A stretch of DNA of 15,179 nt. It comes from CAZFQD01 sp964520885. GTDB taxonomy: Bacteria > Bacillota > Clostridia > Oscillospirales > SIG519. Location of the stretch: the NCBI GenBank assembly GCA_964520885.1, contig CAZFQD010000045.1, positions 1-15,179 of the forward strand, written 5' to 3'. Made by a program: the position numbers and the translations under genes. Positions 8,501 through 15,094 of this stretch are shown in pieces (the first letter of the stretch is position 1; the number at the start of each line of letters is the position of its first letter). The notes beneath the pieces are model-generated. The model did not search any database. It saw only the letters and a program-made list of their open reading frames with translations, and was not told the DNA's origin.

Positions 8501-9132
8501 CAGAGTTAACAGTATCAGCACTAAAAGTTTTAATTGCACCAGAAGACGGAGTAAGTGTAATTATAAAAAATGCTATGGGGACAGATATTACTAATTTGAA
8601 CAATTCTATTATTGAAACCGGTTCATCAATAGAAGTATTAAAAGATAGTGAAACTACTATTTATAAAATGGTGATTTATGGAGATGTGAATGGCGATGGA
8701 AATATTGCTATAAATGATTTGGTAACTATGAAGCAACATTTGTTAAAAATAAAATTTTTAGATGATGAATTTCTTTATGCGGGAGATATTTATAAAACGG
8801 GTTCAATTTCAATCTCAGCTTTTGTAGCAATGAAGAAACACCTATTAAATATTTCTACAATTTCTCAAAATATTTCTCCAATAACCATAACACTTGACAA
8901 TACGGAAACAACTATACAACATCTATCAACAACGGAGTTAATTGCTACTATATATCCAACAAATGCGGAAAATAAATCAATTATATGGGCATCAAGTGAT
9001 ACTGAAATTGCATCTGTTAGTGCAAATGGTGTTGTTACAGGAGTTTCAATAGGCAGTGCTACAATTACTGCAACAACTATTGATGGAGATAAAACTGCGA
9101 TTTGCACAGTAACTGTTATACCAATTTTATAA
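5512..9132 (+). CDS. Modular secreted GH-A hydrolase with dockerin and Big_2
   Basis: I choose ATG 5512 (1206 residues), which begins a classic signal peptide (MKKSLSFLVFFVLIFTLIPF); ATG 5500 is in frame but sits directly against its AGAAAGGA. Order of parts: signal peptide 1-25; two homologous beta-sandwich-like modules at about 64-255 and 290-481, each with WxVTYDKGIN, NDGTVGDNLYDWGWGV and AIFKNxxKIWP; catalytic barrel at about 486-972; a dockerin-associated segment 976-1055; dockerin 1057-1115; Big_2 domain 1122-1206. In the barrel, Glu652 (VEAEPD) and Glu767 (TPEAGG) are the candidate catalytic pair, again with Ala instead of Asn before the acid/base. The barrel closely matches the lipoprotein at 3586. 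The first dockerin half (GDVNGDGNIAIND) is canonical, while the second has lost most calcium ligands. The likely role is extracellular cleavage of a glycan, possibly on a cellulosome-like complex. Substrate unknown. Confidence 0.8.
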   Translation: MKKSLSFLVFFVLIFTLIPFSEVKMNVAGSETNMGYGVFDALTEIANNTKATAPLYVGQYDIKNGPNWFVTYDKGINPSGVFDTNGVTKDNIYNGHDGLVIFNDGTVGDNLYDWGWGVSKVLEANMLSMFNTGIGIPTRQAYEYVATENGNATLYFNDLYTEGLNSQNRYSGVYMCLALIENDPTANIKYAIFKNGNKIWPIDSDYMQYSSNIQLSGEFMLNFDVNTNDKITLLYEQTAAAAYTTAVYVKPVIEFSKIVEPDSYIQINKNCEVVFQSEVTTEEELQQIKTGTEWYVTYDKGINTAGLFDTQGVTKDNVFNGHDSYVIFNDGTVGDNLYDWGWGVNTCQSPDILTMSNTGIGIPTRQGYQYKVSRTGTANLFFKDLNDVANNSQSTTCGNYLNVDMPLNDPTATVKFAIFKNNTKIWPTDASYMEYTNDTLLSGQFMLPIDVAENDTITVLFETNAANVYSINVYSHPIINYIVSQVVTKNGRTYVEYMGKPYLNYGVQIRLDNLQAISILELSKWKETLQKSKELNFNTVNLQVCWTWIEQVKDTYNFYELGLLLDWCEELDLNLQVIWFGSDVAGGPTDVPSYIKNDTVTYPRLAVHPTTHIDFSTPAFVEREQKAIGEMMKFIEKNDKTHRLVMVQVEAEPDNVQGYDFNWSDPVAVANNMWAGGQPDAAINMMDKLGQTIKASNNSVVTRAAFIDQSYINTILRDHDYIKKTFDTDGIDLVGIDNYDATISAHSTLYNYMNSIISTGNVPYTPEAGGNCSNTINQALFGFSQGGGHYIYEIRTGNFMPVDLDTGIYRRTPTWDWVERDGTLDVDVYPRMPYGTMKETKTSEVRAFNSMIYKVDMKLASLPICNIAVFNIENIEGEYISDVVNCGSYQIQYNSPTGGEAIAMSDLNGDLILMSLYNGGKFTISGKAISRNASIGYFDRNNIWVEESAITTSGNNVTLPAQSCMRIEANTTGIDLSSFNVKNAVENIGNVLTNIQTELTVSALKVLIAPEDGVSVIIKNAMGTDITNLNNSIIETGSSIEVLKDSETTIYKMVIYGDVNGDGNIAINDLVTMKQHLLKIKFLDDEFLYAGDIYKTGSISISAFVAMKKHLLNISTISQNISPITITLDNTETTIQHLSTTELIATIYPTNAENKSIIWASSDTEIASVSANGVVTGVSIGSATITATTIDGDKTAICTVTVIPIL
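5704..6273 (+). repeat. Duplicated beta-sandwich module, copy 1
   Basis: This is the first of two coding repeats (residues about 65-254 of the modular hydrolase) that align with copy 2 at a constant offset of 678 bases (226 codons) with no net insertion or deletion. The core around 5814-5858 is almost identical in DNA to 6492-6536. The motif AIFKNGNKIWP followed by a NDKITLLYE strand is like those in extracellular beta-sandwich modules that accompany carbohydrate-active enzymes, so sugar binding is a guess. I cannot name a CBM family. Confidence 0.8.
6382..6951 (+). repeat. Duplicated beta-sandwich module, copy 2
   Basis: Second copy of the module, directly before the catalytic barrel. It shares YDKGIN, GVTKDN, NGHD, VIFNDGTVGDNLYDWGWGV, TGIGIPTRQ, NDPTA, AIFKN, KIWP and LSG-FML with copy 1. 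The middle segment around 6660-6740 has diverged most, which is where a binding face might differ between copies. Confidence 0.8.
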
Positions 9133-9187
9133 GTTTCAGGAGTAATCTTGGACAATTCAACCATATTAATTAGAAGGGGAAAGAATA

Positions 9188-10312
9188 ATGAAAGAGAATT
9201 TATTGGAACTTAACAGAAACATACTTAAAAGAAAGGCTAATGGGAAAGCAATTTTTCAACCGAGAATTAATGCATGGTATGATGACAGGGTATTTAGTAA
9301 AAAAGACCTACCCGGAAAATTTGCGGGCTGTGATAAAGTTGCACTTTATGAAAAAATCGGTTGCTCAGATAGGCTATATAATTTTAATACTTGTCTTGAA
9401 GCCCAGTATGACAGTAGTGTTAAGGTAGAATGGATTTCAATTAATACCAATGGCAGAGATTATGAAAAAATTATGACCACACCGGTTGGTACAGTAAACG
9501 AAATTGTTTGCGGAAATGACAGTAATTATGGTATGATGCCCACAAAATGGTTGTGTACCACAAAAGAGGATTTAAGGGTTTGCAGTTATATTGAAGAAGC
9601 AACAACATTTAGCTTTAATATGGATACTTATAATAAACTCTATTCTGAGTTGTCCCATTTAGGCTTGCCTACAATGTTTATACCAAGAACTAATATTCAA
9701 AAGTTAATAGTTGAGTTATCGGGAGTAGAGGACACCTATTATTTATTAGCAGATTATGAGGATGAAGTTGAAGATTATTTTAAATCACTTACCAAGAGTC
9801 AAGAGGGAATGATTAAGGCGGTGGCGGAAAGCCCTATTGAGTGGATAAATTACGGAGATAATTTGCATTGCAGAATTTTACCAGATTATATGTTTGTAAA
9901 GTATATTTTACCTGAGTATGAAAAACGAGGAGATGTTTTGCATAAAGCAAATAAATTTGTATATTCACATTGGGACGGCGAAGTTAAGGGCTATCTTAAA
10001 TATGCCAAGAGTTGCTTTTTAGATGGAATTGAGGCGATAACTCCGGAGCCTCAAGGTGATGTTACCATTGAAGAGGTCAAAGAACATTTAGGTGATGAAA
10101 TCTTTTTAATTGATGGCTTAGCAGCTGTATTGTTTAATGATACCTATTCTAAAGAGCATTTAACAAGAGAAACCAAGAAAATTTTGAATTTATTTGAAGG
10201 TCAATTAATTTTAGGTATATCGGACGAAATGCCGGCAGACGGTGAAATTGAAAAGGTCGAGCTTGTAACGGAATTAGTAAATGAATTCAATGCTAAGAAA
10301 AATACATTTTGA
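9188..10312 (+). CDS. URO-D superfamily protein with HWDG motif
   Basis: 374 residues; ATG 9188 follows AAGGGGAAAG with good spacing. The C-terminal half has the URO-D superfamily layout: a strand ending in NYGDN, a LPDYMFVKYILPEY helix, YSHWDGEVKGYL (His261-Trp-Asp263-Gly), then GIEAITPEPQGDVTIEEVKE. The superfamily includes HemE and the zinc-dependent corrinoid methyltransferases MtaA and MtbA. In the latter the equivalent HxCG supplies zinc ligands; here the Cys position is Asp263, so the metal site is altered or absent. HemE itself is unlikely: the N-terminal half is unlike it and no haem genes are nearby. It is the most divergent of the four family members in the window. It opens the five-gene run and ends eight bases before the next start. 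No signal peptide, so it should be cytoplasmic. Reaction unknown. Confidence 0.75.
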   Translation: MKENLLELNRNILKRKANGKAIFQPRINAWYDDRVFSKKDLPGKFAGCDKVALYEKIGCSDRLYNFNTCLEAQYDSSVKVEWISINTNGRDYEKIMTTPVGTVNEIVCGNDSNYGMMPTKWLCTTKEDLRVCSYIEEATTFSFNMDTYNKLYSELSHLGLPTMFIPRTNIQKLIVELSGVEDTYYLLADYEDEVEDYFKSLTKSQEGMIKAVAESPIEWINYGDNLHCRILPDYMFVKYILPEYEKRGDVLHKANKFVYSHWDGEVKGYLKYAKSCFLDGIEAITPEPQGDVTIEEVKEHLGDEIFLIDGLAAVLFNDTYSKEHLTRETKKILNLFEGQLILGISDEMPADGEIEKVELVTELVNEFNAKKNTF

Positions 10313-10320
10313 GGGCAAGT

Positions 10321-11415
10321 ATGGAAAGAAGAGAACGGTTTGATTTATGTATAAATCATAAAAATACTGATAGAATTCCAATTGATTTTACAGGAACACC
10401 GCAAACAACATATGAAGATTTTTCGATTATTGAAAAAATAGCATTAGAACTTAATATAAAAGTTTTTGATGAAAATGAAATAAAAGAAAAAGTCCTTAAA
10501 TATTTAAATGTTGATTTTCGGAATGTAGGATTTATTTTAAAGCCTGAAAGTGATTTAGTAAAATCGGGAGAAAATTGGCATACTGATTTTTGGGGAGTAA
10601 CACGAAAATGGACAGGAATGTATTGGGATATTTCTAATTATCCTTTAAAAGATGCGAGTATTGCCGACCTTGATAATTTTTCATGGCCACAAGCTAATAA
10701 AATAGACAAAAAAATATTTACAAACCTAAGAGAAAGAGCAAAGCGACTTTGGAACGATACGGATTTCGTAATAGTTGGAGAACATCCTACTTATGGAATA
10801 TTAGAACTTGGATGTTGGATGTGTAGTTTTGATGATTTTTTATATCGTTTAGTCGGAGAACCTGAGTTTGCAGAAAAGTTTTTTTCAAAAGTATATGAAT
10901 ATCAAAAGGATGTAATTGATTTATATTATACTGCTATTGGGGATTACATACAAGTTACAACAAGCGGAGATGATTTTGGAACCCAAAACGGACCTTTTAT
11001 GTCTCCCGATACATTTTCCGAAATGATTTCACCTTGGTATAAAAAGAGGATTGCTTTAACGAAACAATATACAAAAGCTAAATATTTTCATCATACCTGC
11101 GGTTCAATATATAGACTACTTGACAATATAATTGAAATGGGAGTAGATATTTTAAATCCTTTACAGCCCAATGTATTTGAAATGGATTATGAAATCATCA
11201 AACAAAAATATGGTGATAAAATTACATTTTGGGGTGGCATAGACGAACAAGGTCTTTTGACTAACGGAACAACTGAGGAAGTTAAAAAGAATGTCAAAGA
11301 AGTTGTAAAATTAATGGGGGAAAACGGCGGATATATAATGGCTCCTTCTCATAACATTCAAGCAGATGTTCCAATAGAAAATATTATTGCTATGTATAAT
11401 TCTATTAGAGAATAA
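10321..11415 (+). CDS. URO-D superfamily methyltransferase-like protein, HTCG motif
   Basis: I start at ATG 10321 (364 residues) because GAGGG at 10311-10315 lies five bases upstream and MERRERFDLCINHKNTDRIPIDF is the usual N-terminus of this group; the TTG at 10309 in the same frame overlaps the preceding gene. Family features: TSGDDFGTQNGP, then HHTCG (His258, Cys260) and, near the end, GGYIMAPSHNIQADVPIENI. MtaA/MtbA-type enzymes bind zinc through His-x-Cys and a later Cys; here the later region has a His in PSHN and no Cys, so the third ligand may differ. It is the copy with the most complete-looking active site. A methyl transfer role is inferred from the family. No corrinoid-binding partner is coded in the window. 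Confidence 0.8.
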   Translation: MERRERFDLCINHKNTDRIPIDFTGTPQTTYEDFSIIEKIALELNIKVFDENEIKEKVLKYLNVDFRNVGFILKPESDLVKSGENWHTDFWGVTRKWTGMYWDISNYPLKDASIADLDNFSWPQANKIDKKIFTNLRERAKRLWNDTDFVIVGEHPTYGILELGCWMCSFDDFLYRLVGEPEFAEKFFSKVYEYQKDVIDLYYTAIGDYIQVTTSGDDFGTQNGPFMSPDTFSEMISPWYKKRIALTKQYTKAKYFHHTCGSIYRLLDNIIEMGVDILNPLQPNVFEMDYEIIKQKYGDKITFWGGIDEQGLLTNGTTEEVKKNVKEVVKLMGENGGYIMAPSHNIQADVPIENIIAMYNSIRE

Positions 11416-11468
11416 GTGGATGAAAATAAATTAGAATATAATAAATTTGTAAAATGGAGCGATGAAAA

Positions 11469-12485
11469 ATGACATCTCGCGAACTTGTATATGCAACATT
11501 AAAAGGAGAAAATACTATTAGAGTGTCACGACAATTATGGCTTTTGCCATGGGCAATTAATCATTACAAAAATGAAGTTGAATTAATTAATAAAGATTAT
11601 CCTGATGACATTATTAATATTAATGCAAATTTCAAGACACAATTTAAAAAATTAAGTGGAAATCAATGTGAAATAGGACAGTATATCGATGAGTGGGGCT
11701 GTGTCTTTGAAAATATTCAAAAGGGAGTTATAGGAGAAGTAAAAAGCCCTTTGATTTTAGATGAAGATTGGAATGATGTAGAAAATATTCATATTCCAGA
11801 AGAACTACTTTCTTTTGATATTGAAGAAGTTAATGCACAAATAAGAGAATTAGGATATGAGAAATTTGTAATTGCAGGAGCATGCCCAAGACCATTTGAA
11901 CAACTCCAATTTATTAGAGGAACCGAAAATTTTTATATGGATTTAATTATGAAACCTAATAAAATGATGGCATTTATTGAAAAAATGCACGATTTTTATT
12001 GTAGATTGTTAAAAAAATGGGCATTAACAGATGTGGACACATTAATGATGATGGATGATTGGGGAAGTCAAAAATCTTTATTAATTAACCCCAAATTATG
12101 GGAAGAAATCTTTATGCCAATGTATAAGGATTATATTGATATAGCACATAAGGCAGGAAAGAAAATGTTTATGCATTCTGATGGCAATATTTTATTAATA
12201 ATTCCTAAACTAATTGATATTGGTTTAGATGCTGTAAATTGCCAATTGTTTTGTATGGGTTTAGAAAATTTAAAACAATTTAAAGGTAAAATTACATTCT
12301 GGGGTGAGATAGACAGACAAAATATTTTACCATTTGGAACAAAAGCAGATGTAAAAAATGCAGTTGTATCTATTAAAGATAATCTATGGGACAATGGTTA
12401 TTGTATTGCCCAAATGGAATTTGGACCTGCCGCTAAACCTGAAAATATAAGAGAAGCATTTACAATATGGAATGGGGTAATTTAA
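11469..12485 (+). CDS. URO-D superfamily protein with HSDG motif
   Basis: 338 residues; ATG 11469 follows GGAG at 11456-11459. The N-terminus MTSRELVYATLKGE is typical of the methyltransferase-like branch of the URO-D superfamily. MMDDWGSQKSLLINPKLWEE and MFMHSDGNILLIIPKLIDIG are the two central family motifs. The latter carries His236-Ser-Asp238-Gly, an Asp where zinc-binding relatives have Cys. The end, EFGPAAKPENIREAF, replaces the PSHN-type tail of the preceding protein. It is thus a full-length member with a changed metal site. A 53-base AT-rich spacer separates it from the preceding gene and 12 bases from the next. A cytoplasmic enzyme is expected. Whether it still binds a metal, works on another substrate, or partners the HxCG copies cannot be told from sequence. 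Confidence 0.8.
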   Translation: MTSRELVYATLKGENTIRVSRQLWLLPWAINHYKNEVELINKDYPDDIININANFKTQFKKLSGNQCEIGQYIDEWGCVFENIQKGVIGEVKSPLILDEDWNDVENIHIPEELLSFDIEEVNAQIRELGYEKFVIAGACPRPFEQLQFIRGTENFYMDLIMKPNKMMAFIEKMHDFYCRLLKKWALTDVDTLMMMDDWGSQKSLLINPKLWEEIFMPMYKDYIDIAHKAGKKMFMHSDGNILLIIPKLIDIGLDAVNCQLFCMGLENLKQFKGKITFWGEIDRQNILPFGTKADVKNAVVSIKDNLWDNGYCIAQMEFGPAAKPENIREAFTIWNGVI

Positions 12486-12497
12486 TGGAAAAATATT

Positions 12498-13763
12498 ATG
12501 AATATTTTTGAAATGTCAACAAATAGGCAATCGGCACTTGAAGAATTTGAAAAATCGCTTTTGACTTTTTCGGGTAGTGCCTCAATTGATAGTATAATTG
12601 AAAGACTAAAAAAAGTTAATAATGAAATCACTACAAAAGGCATCGTATTTAACGAAGAGTCAGCAAGGTATTTAATGACCGAAAATGGCTATGGTCAAAT
12701 TTATGACTGGGATTTATATTTTGAAAGTATCTATGCAATGTATAATGGTGAAAGTAAGTTTTGCTTTGCAAATTTAGAAGCTTTTTTTGAAAGGCAGGAG
12801 GAGGATGGATTTATCGCTCGTGCATTTGGTCTGATGCCTTATGGTAAAAAAGACCCATTCAAACCGTTTATTGCTCAAATTACACTCTTGGGTTGTTTGC
12901 AAGTAAATGATTTTACTTGGGCAAGAAAGCATTTTATTAATATTGAAAGGTATCTGAATTCATATTATACCCGCTACGATAACGATAATAACGGACTTTG
13001 CTTTTGGATTGAGGCAGGAGCGTCAGGTATGGACAACCAACATTCGCGAGTTCCCATTGATGGAACCGGTGAGGGCGTTGACTTAAATTGTTATTTGTAT
13101 CGGGATTATTTAGCCTTAGCTAAAATTGCGGAAAAATTAGGTTTGATTGATAAAAAAGAGATATTCATTAAAAAAACAGATGAAATTAAAGCCAACATAA
13201 ACAAATATCTATGGGACGAGAAAACAGGCTTTTATTACGATAGAAGCGAGGTAACGGGAGACTTGATTTTTGAAAAAGGCGTTTCTGGGTTCGTGCCACT
13301 TTGGGCGGGAATTGCATCGGAAGAGCAGGCCAAAAGGCTTGTTTTTGAGCATTTATTAAATGAAAATGAGTTTTGGACAAATTATCCAATCGCAACGCTC
13401 TCCTGCCAATCAAAGGCATATGACCAAAGTTGGCCACTAAATACATGTAGTTGGAATGGGCCTGTTTGGATACCAATGAATTATATGATTTTTCACGGTC
13501 TGGTTAGTTATGGTTTCTTTGATGTGGCAAAAATACTTGCAGATAAATCATTTGAATTGGTCTATATAAAAAACAGTTCTACAAGGGAATTTTATAATGG
13601 AGATGATGGCACAGGATACGGTATCGACCCTTTTCTCGGATGGACAACACTTGCCTATTATATGCCCTTTGAATTTCATATGAATTATGACCCAACAAAT
13701 ATTGATAATGAATATGTAATCCCATTAGGATCAATGTTGGGGCTAAACTTATACAACAAATAA
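12498..13763 (+). CDS. Cytoplasmic GH63/MGH1-like glycoside hydrolase
   Basis: 421 residues, starting at ATG 12498 with a weak GGAA site seven bases upstream, probably helped by translational coupling to the gene ending 12 bases before. The pattern is an (alpha/alpha)6-barrel of the GH63/MGH1-like type: YDWDLYFESIYAMYNGE, IAQITLLGCLQ, WIEAGASGMDNQHSR, LNCYLYRDYLALAKIAEKLG, LWDEKTGFYYD, WNGPVWIPMNYM. Asp179 in SGMDN is the candidate general acid and Glu364 in STREFYNGDDG the candidate base. The length suits a stand-alone single-domain enzyme, and there is no signal peptide. Related enzymes cleave alpha-linked disaccharides or glycosylglycerates by inversion. Here it would act on sugar imported by the ABC transporter. 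The exact substrate is unknown. It interrupts the row of URO-D genes, which argues for a shared pathway. Confidence 0.82.
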   Translation: MNIFEMSTNRQSALEEFEKSLLTFSGSASIDSIIERLKKVNNEITTKGIVFNEESARYLMTENGYGQIYDWDLYFESIYAMYNGESKFCFANLEAFFERQEEDGFIARAFGLMPYGKKDPFKPFIAQITLLGCLQVNDFTWARKHFINIERYLNSYYTRYDNDNNGLCFWIEAGASGMDNQHSRVPIDGTGEGVDLNCYLYRDYLALAKIAEKLGLIDKKEIFIKKTDEIKANINKYLWDEKTGFYYDRSEVTGDLIFEKGVSGFVPLWAGIASEEQAKRLVFEHLLNENEFWTNYPIATLSCQSKAYDQSWPLNTCSWNGPVWIPMNYMIFHGLVSYGFFDVAKILADKSFELVYIKNSSTREFYNGDDGTGYGIDPFLGWTTLAYYMPFEFHMNYDPTNIDNEYVIPLGSMLGLNLYNK

Positions 13764-13793
13764 CAAAACTAAATGTATTTAGGAGACGAAGTT

Positions 13794-14744
13794 ATGACTT
13801 CAAAGCAAAGACTATTATCAGCACTAAAAGGAGAAAAGGTAGATTACATTCCTTTTTCTCCTAATTTAGCATATTATTTTGATTTTTTACCTGAAGAAAC
13901 ACGCAATAAAGGTATCTTTGATTATATTGTAAATATGGGTGCAGACCCACTTATGCGTGGAGATGTGCAGGCTTTTGAAATAAAGCAAAATAAATGCAGT
14001 ACAAAAGTTATGCAAAACGGCAACAAAATTTACACCACTATTACAACGCCAAAAGGCAATCTTAATTTGGAACAAACCTGTGTTGAATTAACAAAAACTT
14101 GCTTTATAAGCAAGCACCCCGTAAGTACAATTGAAGGTATAGAACTCCTAAAGCTTTATTTTGAAGATTTGGATGTTTTGCCACAAATCGTATCTGCAAA
14201 CGAGAAAATAAAAGATTTGGGAGAAAAAGGATTACAGTTGGCAATACTCGGTATTGGTTTAAAATCTGCTTTTCAAAGTCTACTTGAACATTGGATTGGC
14301 ATAGAGAATTTAGTGTATTTATGTATGGATTATCCCGATGAAATTGACGAACTTTTGAAAATAATGCAGGCAAAAAATTTAAAAACAGTTGAATATACAG
14401 CAAACAGTAATATTTCTGCTTGCATTTCATGGGAGGATAGTTCAACAACTAATTTAAGCCCTGCAATGTATGAAAAATATATTGCACCGGAGATTTCAAA
14501 TTGGTGTAAAATTTTAAAACAAGTTGATAAGTTTTATGTTCAACATGCCTGCGGACACATAAAGGATTTACTTGTCCCAATGGCAAAGCAGGGAATTTCG
14601 GGAATTGAGTCGATATGCCCTCCGCCAACAGGAAATATAACAATAAAACAGGCTGTGCAGGATTTGCCAAAAAACATTTCAATTATCGGTGGAATAGAAC
14701 CAACACATTTTTTAAATGACCCTATCAACATAATTTTAGAATAA
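13794..14744 (+). CDS. URO-D superfamily protein, HACG motif, C-terminally short
   Basis: I start at ATG 13794 (316 residues), because AGGAG at 13781-13785 is eight bases upstream and MTSKQRLLSALKGEKVDYIPF is the normal family start; the in-frame ATG at 13773 has no ribosome-binding site. Central motifs: SWEDSSTTNLSPAMYEKYI and YVQHACGHIKDLL (His251, Cys253), followed by GIESICPPPTGNITIKQAV and IIGGIEPTHFL. The protein stops 18 residues into the segment where the copy at 10321 continues for about 60, so the last strand and helix, including the region of the third metal ligand, are missing. No continuation is visible in the other frames downstream. It may be a damaged gene at a recombination edge or a natural short form. 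It closes the gene run and the coding part of the window. Confidence 0.75.
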   Translation: MTSKQRLLSALKGEKVDYIPFSPNLAYYFDFLPEETRNKGIFDYIVNMGADPLMRGDVQAFEIKQNKCSTKVMQNGNKIYTTITTPKGNLNLEQTCVELTKTCFISKHPVSTIEGIELLKLYFEDLDVLPQIVSANEKIKDLGEKGLQLAILGIGLKSAFQSLLEHWIGIENLVYLCMDYPDEIDELLKIMQAKNLKTVEYTANSNISACISWEDSSTTNLSPAMYEKYIAPEISNWCKILKQVDKFYVQHACGHIKDLLVPMAKQGISGIESICPPPTGNITIKQAVQDLPKNISIIGGIEPTHFLNDPINIILE

Positions 14745-14752
14745 TCTCTCCG

Positions 14753-14825
14753 TTTTAATGTTTAAATTTATGTTTATTCCCCAAAAACCAAACCCTATGT
14801 TTTTATGTTTAAATTATTGTTTATT
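14753..14825 (+). repeat. Imperfect 26-base direct repeat, period 47
   Basis: The 26 bases at 14753-14778 and at 14800-14825 match at 23 positions, with the shared core ATGTTTAAATT and the ending TGTTTATT. The spacer holds CCCCAAAAACCAAACCC, a C/A-only stretch. The repeat begins nine bases after the shortened URO-D gene. It could be a recombination scar, a protein-binding site or chance AT-rich similarity. Confidence 0.5.
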
Positions 14826-14903
14826 TGCTTTTAACTTTATCACAAGAAAGCATAAGATTTTAAAGGCTTTTTGAAGCTATCTCAACATAACAGAAGTTAA
14901 ATT

Positions 14904-15026
14904 TCAAGCAATTTTAAGATATTTTACTATGCTTAATGCCCTCATAACCTGAAGGGCATCAGTTGTCTCAAAAATATACCCTTTTGAACCAACAAAAATA
15001 TGATTGTATTTACGTAAAATGCTCAT
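14904..15026 (-). CDS. Doubtful small minus-strand ORF (40 residues)
   Basis: An ATG at 15026 (minus strand) opens 40 codons ending in TGA at 14904. The product contains YNHIFVGSKGYIFETTDALQ, which looks more protein-like than most chance frames of this AT-rich DNA. There is no ribosome-binding site upstream, and I cannot match it to a family. It could be the stub of a decayed gene or noise. Confidence 0.18.
   Translation of the reverse strand: MSILRKYNHIFVGSKGYIFETTDALQVMRALSIVKYLKIA
14936..14959. other. 7-bp perfect hairpin ATGCCCT/AGGGCAT
   Basis: ATGCCCT (14936-14942) and AGGGCAT (14953-14959) pair perfectly around a ten-base loop. It is the strongest stem downstream of the operon, but no T-run follows on either strand, so it is not a standard intrinsic terminator. 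It might stabilise the operon's 3' end. Confidence 0.35.
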
Positions 15027-15061
15027 AAATATTAAAAATGGAGCGAGTTTTATTAAAAGCC

Positions 15062-15094
15062 GTATCCTATACAAAATGATACTTTTTTATTTTT
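15062..15094 (+). terminator. Weak terminator-like hairpin with T-run
   Basis: GTATC (15062-15066) pairs with GATAC (15078-15082) around an 11-base loop and is followed by TTTTTTATTTTT. The stem is short and weak, and it lies over 300 bases after the last + strand gene, so it is only a possible terminator. Confidence 0.22.

Noticed and set aside
8184..8603. 139-codon minus-strand ORF
   Set aside because: It lies antisense to the catalytic-domain end of the modular hydrolase, has no ribosome-binding site or family pattern, and is explained by the + strand codons.
9148..9170. TTGGAC-based promoter before the URO-D run
   Set aside because: No -10 hexamer lies 16-18 bases downstream, and the interval runs into the ribosome-binding site.
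9188..14744. HemE (uroporphyrinogen decarboxylase of haem synthesis)
   Set aside because: There are four divergent copies, no other haem genes, and methyltransferase-type HxCG motifs; only the fold superfamily is shared.
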